A stretch of 64,000 nt of DNA from Candidatus Harpocratesius repetitus (lineage in GTDB: Archaea; Asgardarchaeota; Lokiarchaeia; Sigyniarchaeales; Promethearchaeaceae): contig JAIZWK010000001.1 of assembly GCA_021498095.1 (NCBI GenBank), forward strand, positions 4,155,450 to 4,219,449, written 5' to 3'. This document shows positions 23,837-31,653 of the stretch, one piece after another; within the stretch, counting starts at the first letter, position 1, and each line of letters begins with the position of its first letter. Position numbers and translations under genes: made by a program. The notes below the pieces were generated by a model. It worked only from the letters and a program-made list of their open reading frames with translations. It was not told where the DNA came from and did not search any database.

Positions 23837-25558
23837 ATGTATCAACTAACTTTCTTATCGGTAACGAAGAAAATGGTAATAGATTCACTAAGATCCTATT
23901 TTGAATCATCTTTTGATGGTTTTCTGGTAATTGAGAGCAATGGAAAAATTATTTATGCAAATTCTCACTTTTCAGAAAAAACAGGATTTTCAAAGTTTGA
24001 ACTTTTTCAAATGAGTGCTGCTGATATTTTCCTTGACTATGACCATGATTTTTTATCACAATATCTTTCAAATATGCAAAAATCACGAGAATTTAAGGAA
24101 ATATCCATAAAAACTAAGATAAATAAAAAAAACTCTAATCTCAAGGTGAAAATATGTGTATCTGAAATTCTATGGGAAAAGGAAAGACATTATTTAATTT
24201 GCATCAGATTTAACTCTTTTATTAATAAATACGAACAAATAAGTGAGCTAACAACTAAAGAAGTTCTAAAATATTTAGATATTGTTGGAGTTATTATATT
24301 AGAACTAGATTCTATGGGTAGAATAAAACTACTGAATAAATTTGGTCAAAATCTTTTAGGAGTAAGTGAAAACGAAATTATTGGTTTATCATGGTTTGAT
24401 CATTTTCTTCCAAAGAATGAAGCAACTACCACTCGGGATGTATTTTATCGCTTGATGAAAAATGAAATTGAACCTGTAAAATATCACACTAACTCAATTC
24501 TGACAAAAAATAAAGGTGTGCGCACAATCAAATGGCATAATTCTATTATTCGAAATTCTAAAGGAAAAATTATGGGAACATTAAGTTCTGGGATGGATAT
24601 CACTAATTTACTCGAAATTCAACATAATTTAGAAAAAAGCCGTGAATTTCTACGCATAACTTTAAATTCATCCCCAAATGCAATTACAACGACTGATCTC
24701 AACGGAATAATTATTAATTGCAATCCAGCAACAGTGGAATTATATCGAGCAGATTCTGAGGGAGATATTATCGGTCGGAATTCCTTGGATCTAATAGCTG
24801 AAGAAGATCAAGAATTAGCACTGCATAATATGGAAAAAACACTTAAGACAGGAAACTTGAAAAATGCTCCTTACATATTACGACGATTCGATGGCACTAC
24901 TTTTCCAGGCGAAATTTCTGCCAGTGTCATTTATGATTCAAAAAAAAACCCAATTGGTTTTGTTGCAATTACAAGAGATCTTACACACCAATTAAAAATG
25001 GAAGAAATTCAATTACAAAATCAGAAATATGAAGCATTATCATTAATGGCTGGTGGAATTGCTCATGATTTAAATAATTCACTAATGATAATTGGTGGAA
25101 ATTTGAATATTATAAAATCTGAAATTGATTCGCCACCTATTCTTGAAATGCTGAACGATATTGAAAGTGCTATTGAGAATGCAAAACAAACCATTAATTC
25201 TTTAATGTTTTATGGAAAATCTACTTCTGTAAATAAGCGAATTTATGATATCAATCAAATCATCCATTCTGCAGTTAAATTTGTTTCACATTCAATCTCA
25301 GAAATAGAACATTCAATCTCAGAAATAGAAGACGGGTTTAATTCAGTAAAGAGTGAGAGTGATGATCTAGGAGTACTTAATCAATTGATTCCGACAGTTA
25401 CTAGAGTTTTTTTGAGAGAACCTCCAACAAATTCGTTTCTTCCCGAATCAATACGAGATCAAAGAGGAATTGCAATTGAAGTAAATGAAACATATTCGTC
25501 AAGCTCAACGATCAACAATTCAATAGATCAATTTACAATTATGGGAATTGACCTATAA
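23837..25558 (+). CDS. PAS-domain sensor histidine kinase lacking its ATPase domain, with a foreign C-terminus
   Basis: 573 residues. Three PAS modules occupy about 12-125, 140-255 and 270-390 (for example EIIGLSWFDHFLPKNE and NAITTTDLNGIIINCNPAT). The dimerisation helix follows with the phospho-accepting H410 in GGIAHDLNNSLMIIGGNL. Sequence typical of the start of the catalytic part continues to about residue 483 (NQIIHSAVKFVS), and then the HATPase domain (N, G1, G2 boxes) is missing. In its place come a 21-bp tandem duplication (HSISEIE twice, 25289-25330) and about 75 residues that read like the extracellular domain of an FtsX/MacB permease. The protein cannot phosphorylate itself; it may be inactive or act as a sensor needing a partner. 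Probably a deletion fusion. Confidence 0.7.
   Translation: MYQLTFLSVTKKMVIDSLRSYFESSFDGFLVIESNGKIIYANSHFSEKTGFSKFELFQMSAADIFLDYDHDFLSQYLSNMQKSREFKEISIKTKINKKNSNLKVKICVSEILWEKERHYLICIRFNSFINKYEQISELTTKEVLKYLDIVGVIILELDSMGRIKLLNKFGQNLLGVSENEIIGLSWFDHFLPKNEATTTRDVFYRLMKNEIEPVKYHTNSILTKNKGVRTIKWHNSIIRNSKGKIMGTLSSGMDITNLLEIQHNLEKSREFLRITLNSSPNAITTTDLNGIIINCNPATVELYRADSEGDIIGRNSLDLIAEEDQELALHNMEKTLKTGNLKNAPYILRRFDGTTFPGEISASVIYDSKKNPIGFVAITRDLTHQLKMEEIQLQNQKYEALSLMAGGIAHDLNNSLMIIGGNLNIIKSEIDSPPILEMLNDIESAIENAKQTINSLMFYGKSTSVNKRIYDINQIIHSAVKFVSHSISEIEHSISEIEDGFNSVKSESDDLGVLNQLIPTVTRVFLREPPTNSFLPESIRDQRGIAIEVNETYSSSSTINNSIDQFTIMGIDL
25289..25330 (+). repeat. 21-bp tandem duplication at the kinase/permease junction
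   Basis: The 21-bp unit encoding HSISEIE occurs twice without mismatch (25289-25309 and 25310-25330), exactly where kinase-like sequence ends and permease-like sequence begins. A perfect copy implies a recent slippage or repair event. Confidence 0.85.
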
Positions 25559-25849
25559 AATCTTGCTAATAATGAGTTTAAGAATATTTTCTCCTTTCAA
25601 AACTCGTTTACATATGAATTAGGAACAAATGAAGTATTAATCGACTCAGAAATGGCACTCTTGTATAATCTTTCTACGGGTGATACATTCAATGCATTTT
25701 CATTTTGGCAAGATTCAACAATTTATAATTATACTGGATTAAAAGTAGCCAGAATTTTTGAAATTCAAGATTTTAATCAGATGCTTACTGCTTTTTTTCC
25801 TTATGATTATCAACTCAGTCTAACTTCGAAAAATAAAAATAGTGGGTAA
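25331..25849 (+). pseudogene. Fragment of an FtsX/MacB-type permease extracellular domain
   Basis: Reading in the kinase frame, LNQLIPTVTRVFLREPP, FTIMGIDL, then a TAA at 25556-25558, and in the same frame without any shift NEVLIDSEMALLYNLSTGDT and LKVARIFEIQDF follow to a stop at 25847-25849. That order (GIDL, then evliseelA-lgl-vGDt, then a v-gIf strand) is the core of the MacB/FtsX extracellular domain of ABC-type permeases. One in-frame stop splits it, and the membrane helices on both sides are absent or frameshifted, so it is not a functional permease. Family call by motif only. Confidence 0.5.
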
Positions 25850-26034
25850 ATCAATACGATTCTGTCCCAGTATCTACAGCGTTCCTTTATCAATTGCCAT
25901 TATCTTATTGCAAATCTTCTTGAAAGTAAAGAAATTTTCTCAATTAATCGTAAGTATAATTTCCCACTAGTAAAATCATTTTTTTCATCATCTTTTCAAT
26001 ACGTTCATCTATTGATAATGTTAGCATTAAGAAA

Positions 26035-28014
26035 TCAATCTTTTTTTGCTGAGAATAAAACATCAAGTAAAATAATTGCAGTTACAGATTCAACTACTGG
26101 CAAAATCCTAGGAACAATACATGGATCATGACGACCGGGAATTTTTAGTTTTTCCATCTTTTTAGACTGAAGATTTAAAGTATTTTGCACCTTTCCAATA
26201 GATGCAGTCGGTTTGATAGCAATTTGAAAGGAAATAGACATGCCGGTGGAGATTCCACCAATTATACCCCCCGAATTATTTGATTTTGTCTTGATTTTTC
26301 CATTCTCCAAAATGTATGGATCATTATGCTCACTTCCATACATTTCAGCAGCCCTAAATCCTAAACCAAACTCAATTCCACGAACTCCAGGAATACCAAA
26401 AATGGCTTGAGACAGAAGACTTTCTAATGATTGAAACCATGGATTTCCTATGCCTGCTGGAAAATTATCTACAATGACATTTATTATTCCTCCAACAGAG
26501 TCTTTCTTGTTATAAGCTTGTTCAATCTCTCTTAGCATCTCTGAAGCGATACTTGGATCAGGATTTCCAATAAATCTTTGAGATTTCGTAAAATGATTAT
26601 TTACTGGAGAAAAATCATTTGGATAATTATCTATAGTGTTTATTTTGGAGATTTTTTGTTTAAAGGAATCTCCCATAGTGCTTTGCGAAATCAGACGTTG
26701 TTTATTTAAAATTTTAAGCTTATTGATGGAATATTTGTGATCATCCTTGATTTTTCCAATTTGAGAGATGTAGGCATAAATATGAATATTGCGAGTTGCA
26801 AGCAGTTGTAATGCAATTGCGCCTCCCATCACATAAACCGCAGATAATCTACCTGAAAAGAATCCGCTGCCATTCAAATTTATATCTTTTCCAAAACGCA
26901 ATCGTGCAGGATAATCAACATGAGATGGTCTAGGAATCTTATCGAATAAACTATAATCCTTTGACCGAACATCCTTATTTAAAATGATTATGCGCAGGTA
27001 TTTTTTTGATACAACAGATATTACAGAACCATCTGAATCACTTAAACCATCTGAATCACCTAAACCATTTGTAATTACGAATTCATCAAGTTCCTTACGT
27101 GGAGATACCAATTGGTGAAATCCAGGCCTTCTTAGACGCAACATCGCTTCAATATGATCAAAATTTAATGAAAAACCTTTTGGAACTCCACTAATGATGC
27201 AACCTATCTTGTATCCGTGAGAAGTTCCAAAGCCTGAAACTGAAAAGATAGAACCGAGAGTCATACTATAAAAGATTGAATAATCAAGTAGAAAAGTGGA
27301 CAAGGTTATTTGATTTGCTGCAGTCAGCATTTGGGGATTTAACCCGACATATGTGAAAAAATTACCAAATTTCGCCCCTAAAATGCGGGAAAATTGAGAA
27401 TGAGCCCCCATTCCAAATATAGTTAGATTTTTATCTGTAAATCTATTCCAAAAATAAAATTGAAACTGTTCTAAACGTTCAGCTTCTAATTCTGAATTAA
27501 TTGACAACACAATTTTTGGATAGATACCTTGAATAGACAAGATTTCTTTCATTTCATGCAACAGATGATCGAATTCTTTGGAAATAGATAAATGATGCGA
27601 GATAATGAACTTAGTATTATTTCTAGTTGAATGGAACAATTTATTTTGATCTGATTGTCGTAAATTTCTGATTTTTTGCCATAATGCAAGATTTTTAAAT
27701 TCTATATCGATAAAATCATAATTACAAGCCATTGCTGCTTGAATTAATTCTAATCTCTGATTTATCGAAAAATTATACATACCACCTTCTTCTGGATCAC
27801 GTATAGTTAAAATTAAAGGCTTTTTACTTTGATTTCTTATCATTTGCAGTATTTTTGGATTACATTCTTCAGGTTTTAAATAATCCAGTCGCACTTCAAT
27901 CACATCAATTTCTGTAACTGCGTTTATTTGAGAAATCTGTAATAATAATTCTTTTTGAGAATTAAACTTAAAGCATCCAACTAATTTCGATTTGATCTCT
28001 GTAATTTTTGCCAT
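26035..28014 (-). CDS. Fused 3-dehydroquinate dehydratase (type I) and chorismate synthase
   Basis: 659 residues, two shikimate enzymes in one chain. Residues 1 to about 240 are AroD type I: EVRLDYL near 40, PLILTIRDPEEGGMY near 70, FIISHHLSI with the catalytic histidine near 138, the Schiff-base lysine in YPKIVLSINS near 168, and MGAHSQFSRILGAKFG with TYVGL near 205-225. From about 250 it is AroC: FGTSHGYKIGCIISG (FGESHG with Thr for Glu), RPSHVDYPARLRFG, SGRLSAVYVMGGAIA, GIPGVRGIEFGLGF, and the C-terminal GRHDPCIVPRILPVVES. AroD dehydrates 3-dehydroquinate; AroC makes chorismate from EPSP using reduced FMN. Last gene of the cluster aroQ, aroA, aroD-aroC; 13 bp separate it from aroA. Steps by AroB, AroE and shikimate kinase are not in the window. 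Confidence 0.9.
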   Translation of the reverse strand: MAKITEIKSKLVGCFKFNSQKELLLQISQINAVTEIDVIEVRLDYLKPEECNPKILQMIRNQSKKPLILTIRDPEEGGMYNFSINQRLELIQAAMACNYDFIDIEFKNLALWQKIRNLRQSDQNKLFHSTRNNTKFIISHHLSISKEFDHLLHEMKEILSIQGIYPKIVLSINSELEAERLEQFQFYFWNRFTDKNLTIFGMGAHSQFSRILGAKFGNFFTYVGLNPQMLTAANQITLSTFLLDYSIFYSMTLGSIFSVSGFGTSHGYKIGCIISGVPKGFSLNFDHIEAMLRLRRPGFHQLVSPRKELDEFVITNGLGDSDGLSDSDGSVISVVSKKYLRIIILNKDVRSKDYSLFDKIPRPSHVDYPARLRFGKDINLNGSGFFSGRLSAVYVMGGAIALQLLATRNIHIYAYISQIGKIKDDHKYSINKLKILNKQRLISQSTMGDSFKQKISKINTIDNYPNDFSPVNNHFTKSQRFIGNPDPSIASEMLREIEQAYNKKDSVGGIINVIVDNFPAGIGNPWFQSLESLLSQAIFGIPGVRGIEFGLGFRAAEMYGSEHNDPYILENGKIKTKSNNSGGIIGGISTGMSISFQIAIKPTASIGKVQNTLNLQSKKMEKLKIPGRHDPCIVPRILPVVESVTAIILLDVLFSAKKD

Positions 28015-28027
28015 ACTATAATTTCCA

Positions 28028-29437
28028 CTATTTATTTAATGAAGTTAGAAGTTGAAAAAAGTTCGGACATGATTTTTTGACACACTCAGGATCTTTTATC
28101 CGCATTCCCTTAATTCTTAATCCAGCAATGGCAAAACCCATGGCAATCCGATGATCGCCTTTAGGATCGATCAAAATTCCTTCGTAAAATTTCTGTGGTT
28201 CGATTGTTAAAGTGGTTTCAGTTAAGCTTACAATTGCACCTAAAGAAGTAAGATATTGCTCTAAAAGATGAAGACGATCGCTTTCCTTAAAACGTAAATG
28301 CCCAATATTGATAAAACGAGAAGTTCCTTCAGCGAAGAGTGCCGCAATTGCCAAAGGAATTACCAAATCGGGATAATCACCTAAATCGAGAGATAATGAA
28401 TGAAGGCTTTCCATTTTTGAACGAGATAATCTGATTTCATTAAATTTTATGTCGATTTTACATCCCATTTCCTGCAAACAATTCAAAATATAGCGATCTC
28501 CTTGCAAAAATGAAGTATAATTAAAATGTTTCAAGTGTTTCAAGTGATTCAGGTTATTCAGATTCAGATTCAGATTATTCAGATTATTTAAAGGATGAAA
28601 TTGACTAACAGTAGAATGAGAAGGTGAAATAAGACCTTTTATTGTAATACTGCCACCACATATTGCTCCTGCAACAAAGAAAAAAGCAGCAGATGAAAAA
28701 TCACCATCAATCCACAAATTTTGGGCATGGTAGGGTTTTTGATTCAATACACGAATATCAATTTCTTGGTTTAACAAATTTACAGAGACTTTTGCACCAA
28801 AAAGCTTCATCATTTCTACAGTTAAATCAATATACGGTTTAGAATGAATAACGCCTTTTGAAACAATTTTAAGCCCATCTGGAAGATATGGCCCAATCAA
28901 CAGTAAAGAACTTACAAATTGACTTGTTTTATCTGCTGAAACTTCGAAAGAACCACCGAAAAATGGTCCTTGTATTTTAATCGGAGGATAGCCAGGAAAA
29001 AGGAGAAATTCGATATTCACACCACCTTCCATCAAAATATGGCATAAATCTTGTATTGGCCGTCGCTTCATCTGTTCATCGCATTTCAATACTACAGAAT
29101 CGGAAAACAGAGAAACTAAAGACATAAAAAAGCGATAAGAAGTACCAGAATTCCCAAGAAATATCTCGCTTTTTACTGAATGTAATGAAAAACAGCCTTT
29201 AGAACCATCAATGTATGCAGTATCACCATTTTTTTGAATTTTTATTCCTAAAGACTCTAATCCTTTAATCGTATGAATTACATCTTCACATAAAGAAAGA
29301 TTATACAGTTCAGATCTTCCTTCTGATAAAGCTGCCAAAATAAGTGCCCGATGACTAATGCTTTTTGAACCATTTATTTTAATACAACAATTTAAATTTT
29401 TCAAAGAACCAATAGATTTAATTTCTCGAATTGGCAT
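28028..29437 (-). CDS. aroA: 3-phosphoshikimate 1-carboxyvinyltransferase (EPSP synthase)
   Basis: 469 residues. Makes EPSP from shikimate-3-phosphate and phosphoenolpyruvate. Family residues in order: KINGSKSISHRALILAALSE near 20, FLGNSGTSYRF near 92-102 (the LGNAGT PEP-binding loop), RRPIQDL near 125, the S3P-binding SADKTSQFVSSLL near 165, SKPYIDLTVEMMKLFGA near 190, DGDFSSAAFF near 240, and FKESDRLH and DHRIAMGFAIAGL in the C-terminal part. A low-complexity Asn/Leu/His segment (about 283-305, LNNLNNLNLNLNNL) is inserted in the second lobe and makes it longer than the usual 430; it is coded by a CAGATT-like microsatellite. Middle gene of the shikimate cluster, 75 bp after chorismate mutase. 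Confidence 0.92.
   Translation of the reverse strand: MPIREIKSIGSLKNLNCCIKINGSKSISHRALILAALSEGRSELYNLSLCEDVIHTIKGLESLGIKIQKNGDTAYIDGSKGCFSLHSVKSEIFLGNSGTSYRFFMSLVSLFSDSVVLKCDEQMKRRPIQDLCHILMEGGVNIEFLLFPGYPPIKIQGPFFGGSFEVSADKTSQFVSSLLLIGPYLPDGLKIVSKGVIHSKPYIDLTVEMMKLFGAKVSVNLLNQEIDIRVLNQKPYHAQNLWIDGDFSSAAFFFVAGAICGGSITIKGLISPSHSTVSQFHPLNNLNNLNLNLNNLNHLKHLKHFNYTSFLQGDRYILNCLQEMGCKIDIKFNEIRLSRSKMESLHSLSLDLGDYPDLVIPLAIAALFAEGTSRFINIGHLRFKESDRLHLLEQYLTSLGAIVSLTETTLTIEPQKFYEGILIDPKGDHRIAMGFAIAGLRIKGMRIKDPECVKKSCPNFFQLLTSLNK
28525..28600 (-). repeat. Low-complexity microsatellite inside aroA
   Basis: Overlapping short repeats of the type TTCAGATTCAGATTATTCAG and TTTCAAGTG encode the Asn/Leu/His run in EPSP synthase. 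Unit number probably varies between strains; the insert lies in a loop because conserved motifs on both sides are intact. Confidence 0.7.
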
Positions 29438-29512
29438 GTTCTCGACTTTCTTTATTTATTTCTTCATTACACAGAAAATCATTTATACTATTATAAAGCT
29501 ATCAAGATTTTA

Positions 29513-29827
29513 TTACTTTTTAGAACTATCTGGCATGCTAGCATGTTTTTTGCCTTGATTGATACTTTTTATTCTCTGTTGGTTTTTCATTTCTATTATA
29601 ATTAAGGCAAAAAGATCATGCACAAATTCGGGATTCAAACCATATTCCTGCGCCAACTTACTGTAATGTTCAAACATTTCTTGCTCTCTTTCTGGTTGGA
29701 AAATTGGAAGATGGTCATTTTGTTTAATTTTCACTAATTGCGGAATTAACTGAAAGCGTTTTTGCAATAAATGAATGATTTGAAGGTCAATTTTGCTTAT
29801 TTCTGCCCGTATTCTTGTGATTTCCAT
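29513..29827 (-). CDS. Chorismate mutase, AroQ type
   Basis: 104 residues, all helical, with the AroQ pattern: ITRIRAEISKIDLQIIHLLQ (catalytic Arg and Asp of helix 1), KRFQLIPQLVKIK with the conserved R and K, then FQPEREQEMFEH and the closing helix FVHDLFALIIIEMKNQQR. It rearranges chorismate to prephenate, the branch to Phe and Tyr. First gene of the minus-strand shikimate cluster, so one transcript can make EPSP, chorismate and prephenate from dehydroquinate-derived intermediates. A short lysine-rich tail follows the domain. Confidence 0.88.
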   Translation of the reverse strand: MEITRIRAEISKIDLQIIHLLQKRFQLIPQLVKIKQNDHLPIFQPEREQEMFEHYSKLAQEYGLNPEFVHDLFALIIIEMKNQQRIKSINQGKKHASMPDSSKK

Positions 29828-29968
29828 GAAAATTCACTTAAAATGATATTGTAGTGATATTTAGGGAAAATGCTTTTTACACTTAATCATTGCCACCACA
29901 ATAACTAGAAAGTTAATTTTATTAATATATTAACTTTGCTGGAAATAAGAAGAGAATTAATAATAGAA

Positions 29969-30016
29969 AAGAAAGATGGCGCCCGATCGGGATTTCCGTT
30001 TCCATTGTTATAACAG
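29969..30016 (-). repeat. Displaced tRNA-Asp 3' fragment (left attachment repeat)
   Basis: 48 bp identical, but for one missing C, to 34221-34269, in the same orientation. It contains the 3' part of the T-arm intron, the T-arm/acceptor 3' strand and the CCA of the tRNA-Asp gene. The missing base spoils the acceptor strand (TCGGGC for TCGGGGC). This is the fragment left on the far side when an element integrates into a tRNA 3' end. Confidence 0.85.
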
Positions 30017-30203
30017 CGAATCAGTAATTATCCACTGAGATTTTTGCAGAATGGAGAAAAATTGCGGGTGTAATAGAAAAAAACAAAAAGATTTAATTCA
30101 TCCCTTGCTTTGAAAATTCATCAGTTTCATCTCAAATTTGGAAAAAATTTCATCAAAAGTATAAATTTTAAACAATAATAAAAATACATATTATTTTCAT
30201 ATT
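30017..30203. other. Non-coding left end of the integrated element
   Basis: A/T-rich, without frames. AAAGTATAAATTTTAAAC near 30158 could be the TATA region for the 410-aa protein gene. Nothing else recognised. Confidence 0.35.
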
Positions 30204-31436
30204 TTGAAATTAATTGTTGAATTAAAGCAGCGTTATTTGTTGTATCGTAAGTTGGAGATAGGAGATAATGATTTGCGGACAATGTTTGGATTGTCAATAT
30301 TTGAAATTAGTACTCTTGACCGTTTAGCACCTTTATATAAAGAAATTGCACAATTATTTATAGATGAGACCTTTCGAGATTTGAATGTGCTTGGAAAAAC
30401 AATAGATTTATTCAAATATTTGCAAATCTCAAGCAGTGGTTATAGATATCCTCCTCGACGTACTACATTAGATATTCTAATTCGGTTTAAAGCAGCAACT
30501 ATCGCAGGTTCCAGTAAGCAACTTAAATTAGCAGTTATGTTTGAGTGTTTAGGATTTGGAAAGTTAGCTTTTGGCGATTTATACGCACCTAAAAAAGATG
30601 CATTTGCTCTTCTCATGACTGCACTGGGTTATCCAATAATTTACACACCTTACAGTGATGCAAGTTCAATCGGCGGATATTATGAAGATCTCGCGAGTAC
30701 TCGCTATATTGGTCATATTGCACCTTATTTAAAGCAAAAATTTCAGGTGGATGAGTACAGTCGAGCTTTGGCAATTGGATTGCATAATGGTTTGAATTAT
30801 ATGGAAATTTTCGAACGGATGTCCCGTACGGATGCAGCAACTGTTGTCGGTAGTGATGGACAGTCACATGCTCTACTTGATCAAGATGGAAACCCTTTGG
30901 TTGATGAGAACGGAAATCCATTAAATTGGTGGGAGGTTTTCGGATTTGATGATCCAGAACAAGCAATAGCGCTTCAAGAGGCGTTTGGTCTGAAGGTGGA
31001 TAAGGATAACGGGAATTTTGTCGAACCTATTGTGATTCGAAGGGTTGTTAATGGGAAAGAGCAGTTTGAGATAAATGATGTTGCGTTTGATCACCGCACA
31101 ATTTTATATGAAAAAAAAGATTCAAATGGAAAGCTAACAAAAACAATTCCAATTTTGCATGATATGCGCCAATGGTGGGCGAATCTGCTCCAATCGGGAA
31201 TGGCAGAATTCCAGCTGCCGATGATACCTGAATTTGCGCAGGAGTATAACAGCAAGAGGGCTTGGCTTAAGAAATTTTTTGCGATTGATTTGGGATATGG
31301 TGGAAAACCAAATAATATTATTCTCCAGCCATCAATTAATGAACTTCTTGCTTTATTCTTAAGAAATTCCAAGAAGATTCCTGTAAATCCATTTTATCCA
31401 ATTGCTCAGTTAGATCCTCCTGAAGATCGGCTGTGA
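30204..31436 (+). CDS. Unknown protein carried by the integrated element
   Basis: 410 residues from a TTG; no upstream ATG exists in frame and the next Met is at residue 27, so the start is uncertain. Predicted mostly helical in the first half (residues 1-210), then a turn-rich segment around 225-240 with the sequence DQDGNPLVDENGNPLNWWEV, two D/N-x-N-G-NP-L repeats that resemble calcium-loop or beta-turn repeats. A C-terminal helical part contains LHDMRQWWANLLQSG. I recognise no integrase, nuclease, methylase or capsid motif. It is cargo of an element flanked by tRNA-Asp repeats, directly before an LRR gene on the same strand. Function unknown. Confidence 0.6.
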   Translation: MKLIVELKQRYLLYRKLEIGDNDLRTMFGLSIFEISTLDRLAPLYKEIAQLFIDETFRDLNVLGKTIDLFKYLQISSSGYRYPPRRTTLDILIRFKAATIAGSSKQLKLAVMFECLGFGKLAFGDLYAPKKDAFALLMTALGYPIIYTPYSDASSIGGYYEDLASTRYIGHIAPYLKQKFQVDEYSRALAIGLHNGLNYMEIFERMSRTDAATVVGSDGQSHALLDQDGNPLVDENGNPLNWWEVFGFDDPEQAIALQEAFGLKVDKDNGNFVEPIVIRRVVNGKEQFEINDVAFDHRTILYEKKDSNGKLTKTIPILHDMRQWWANLLQSGMAEFQLPMIPEFAQEYNSKRAWLKKFFAIDLGYGGKPNNIILQPSINELLALFLRNSKKIPVNPFYPIAQLDPPEDRL

Positions 31437-31653
31437 GTTACTGTGTTTTTTCAATTTTAAAATTATTTTAATTTTTTCAATTTTTGGAACAATGTGGTAA
31501 TAATTATGCATAAAATCACAGGAGCGTTAAATTTAAAATGGAAAACTCTATCGTTAATGTATATATATGTATACTTATAATAAATTTCATTAATATATTT
31601 TTGAAATTGGTTAATAAAGCAATAGAAATTAAATATTATAAGTGAGAAATAAC

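Noticed and set aside
29969..30016. A second tRNA gene
   Set aside because: Only the 3' part is present and the acceptor strand lacks one base; there is no anticodon or 5' half. It is an attachment-site remnant.
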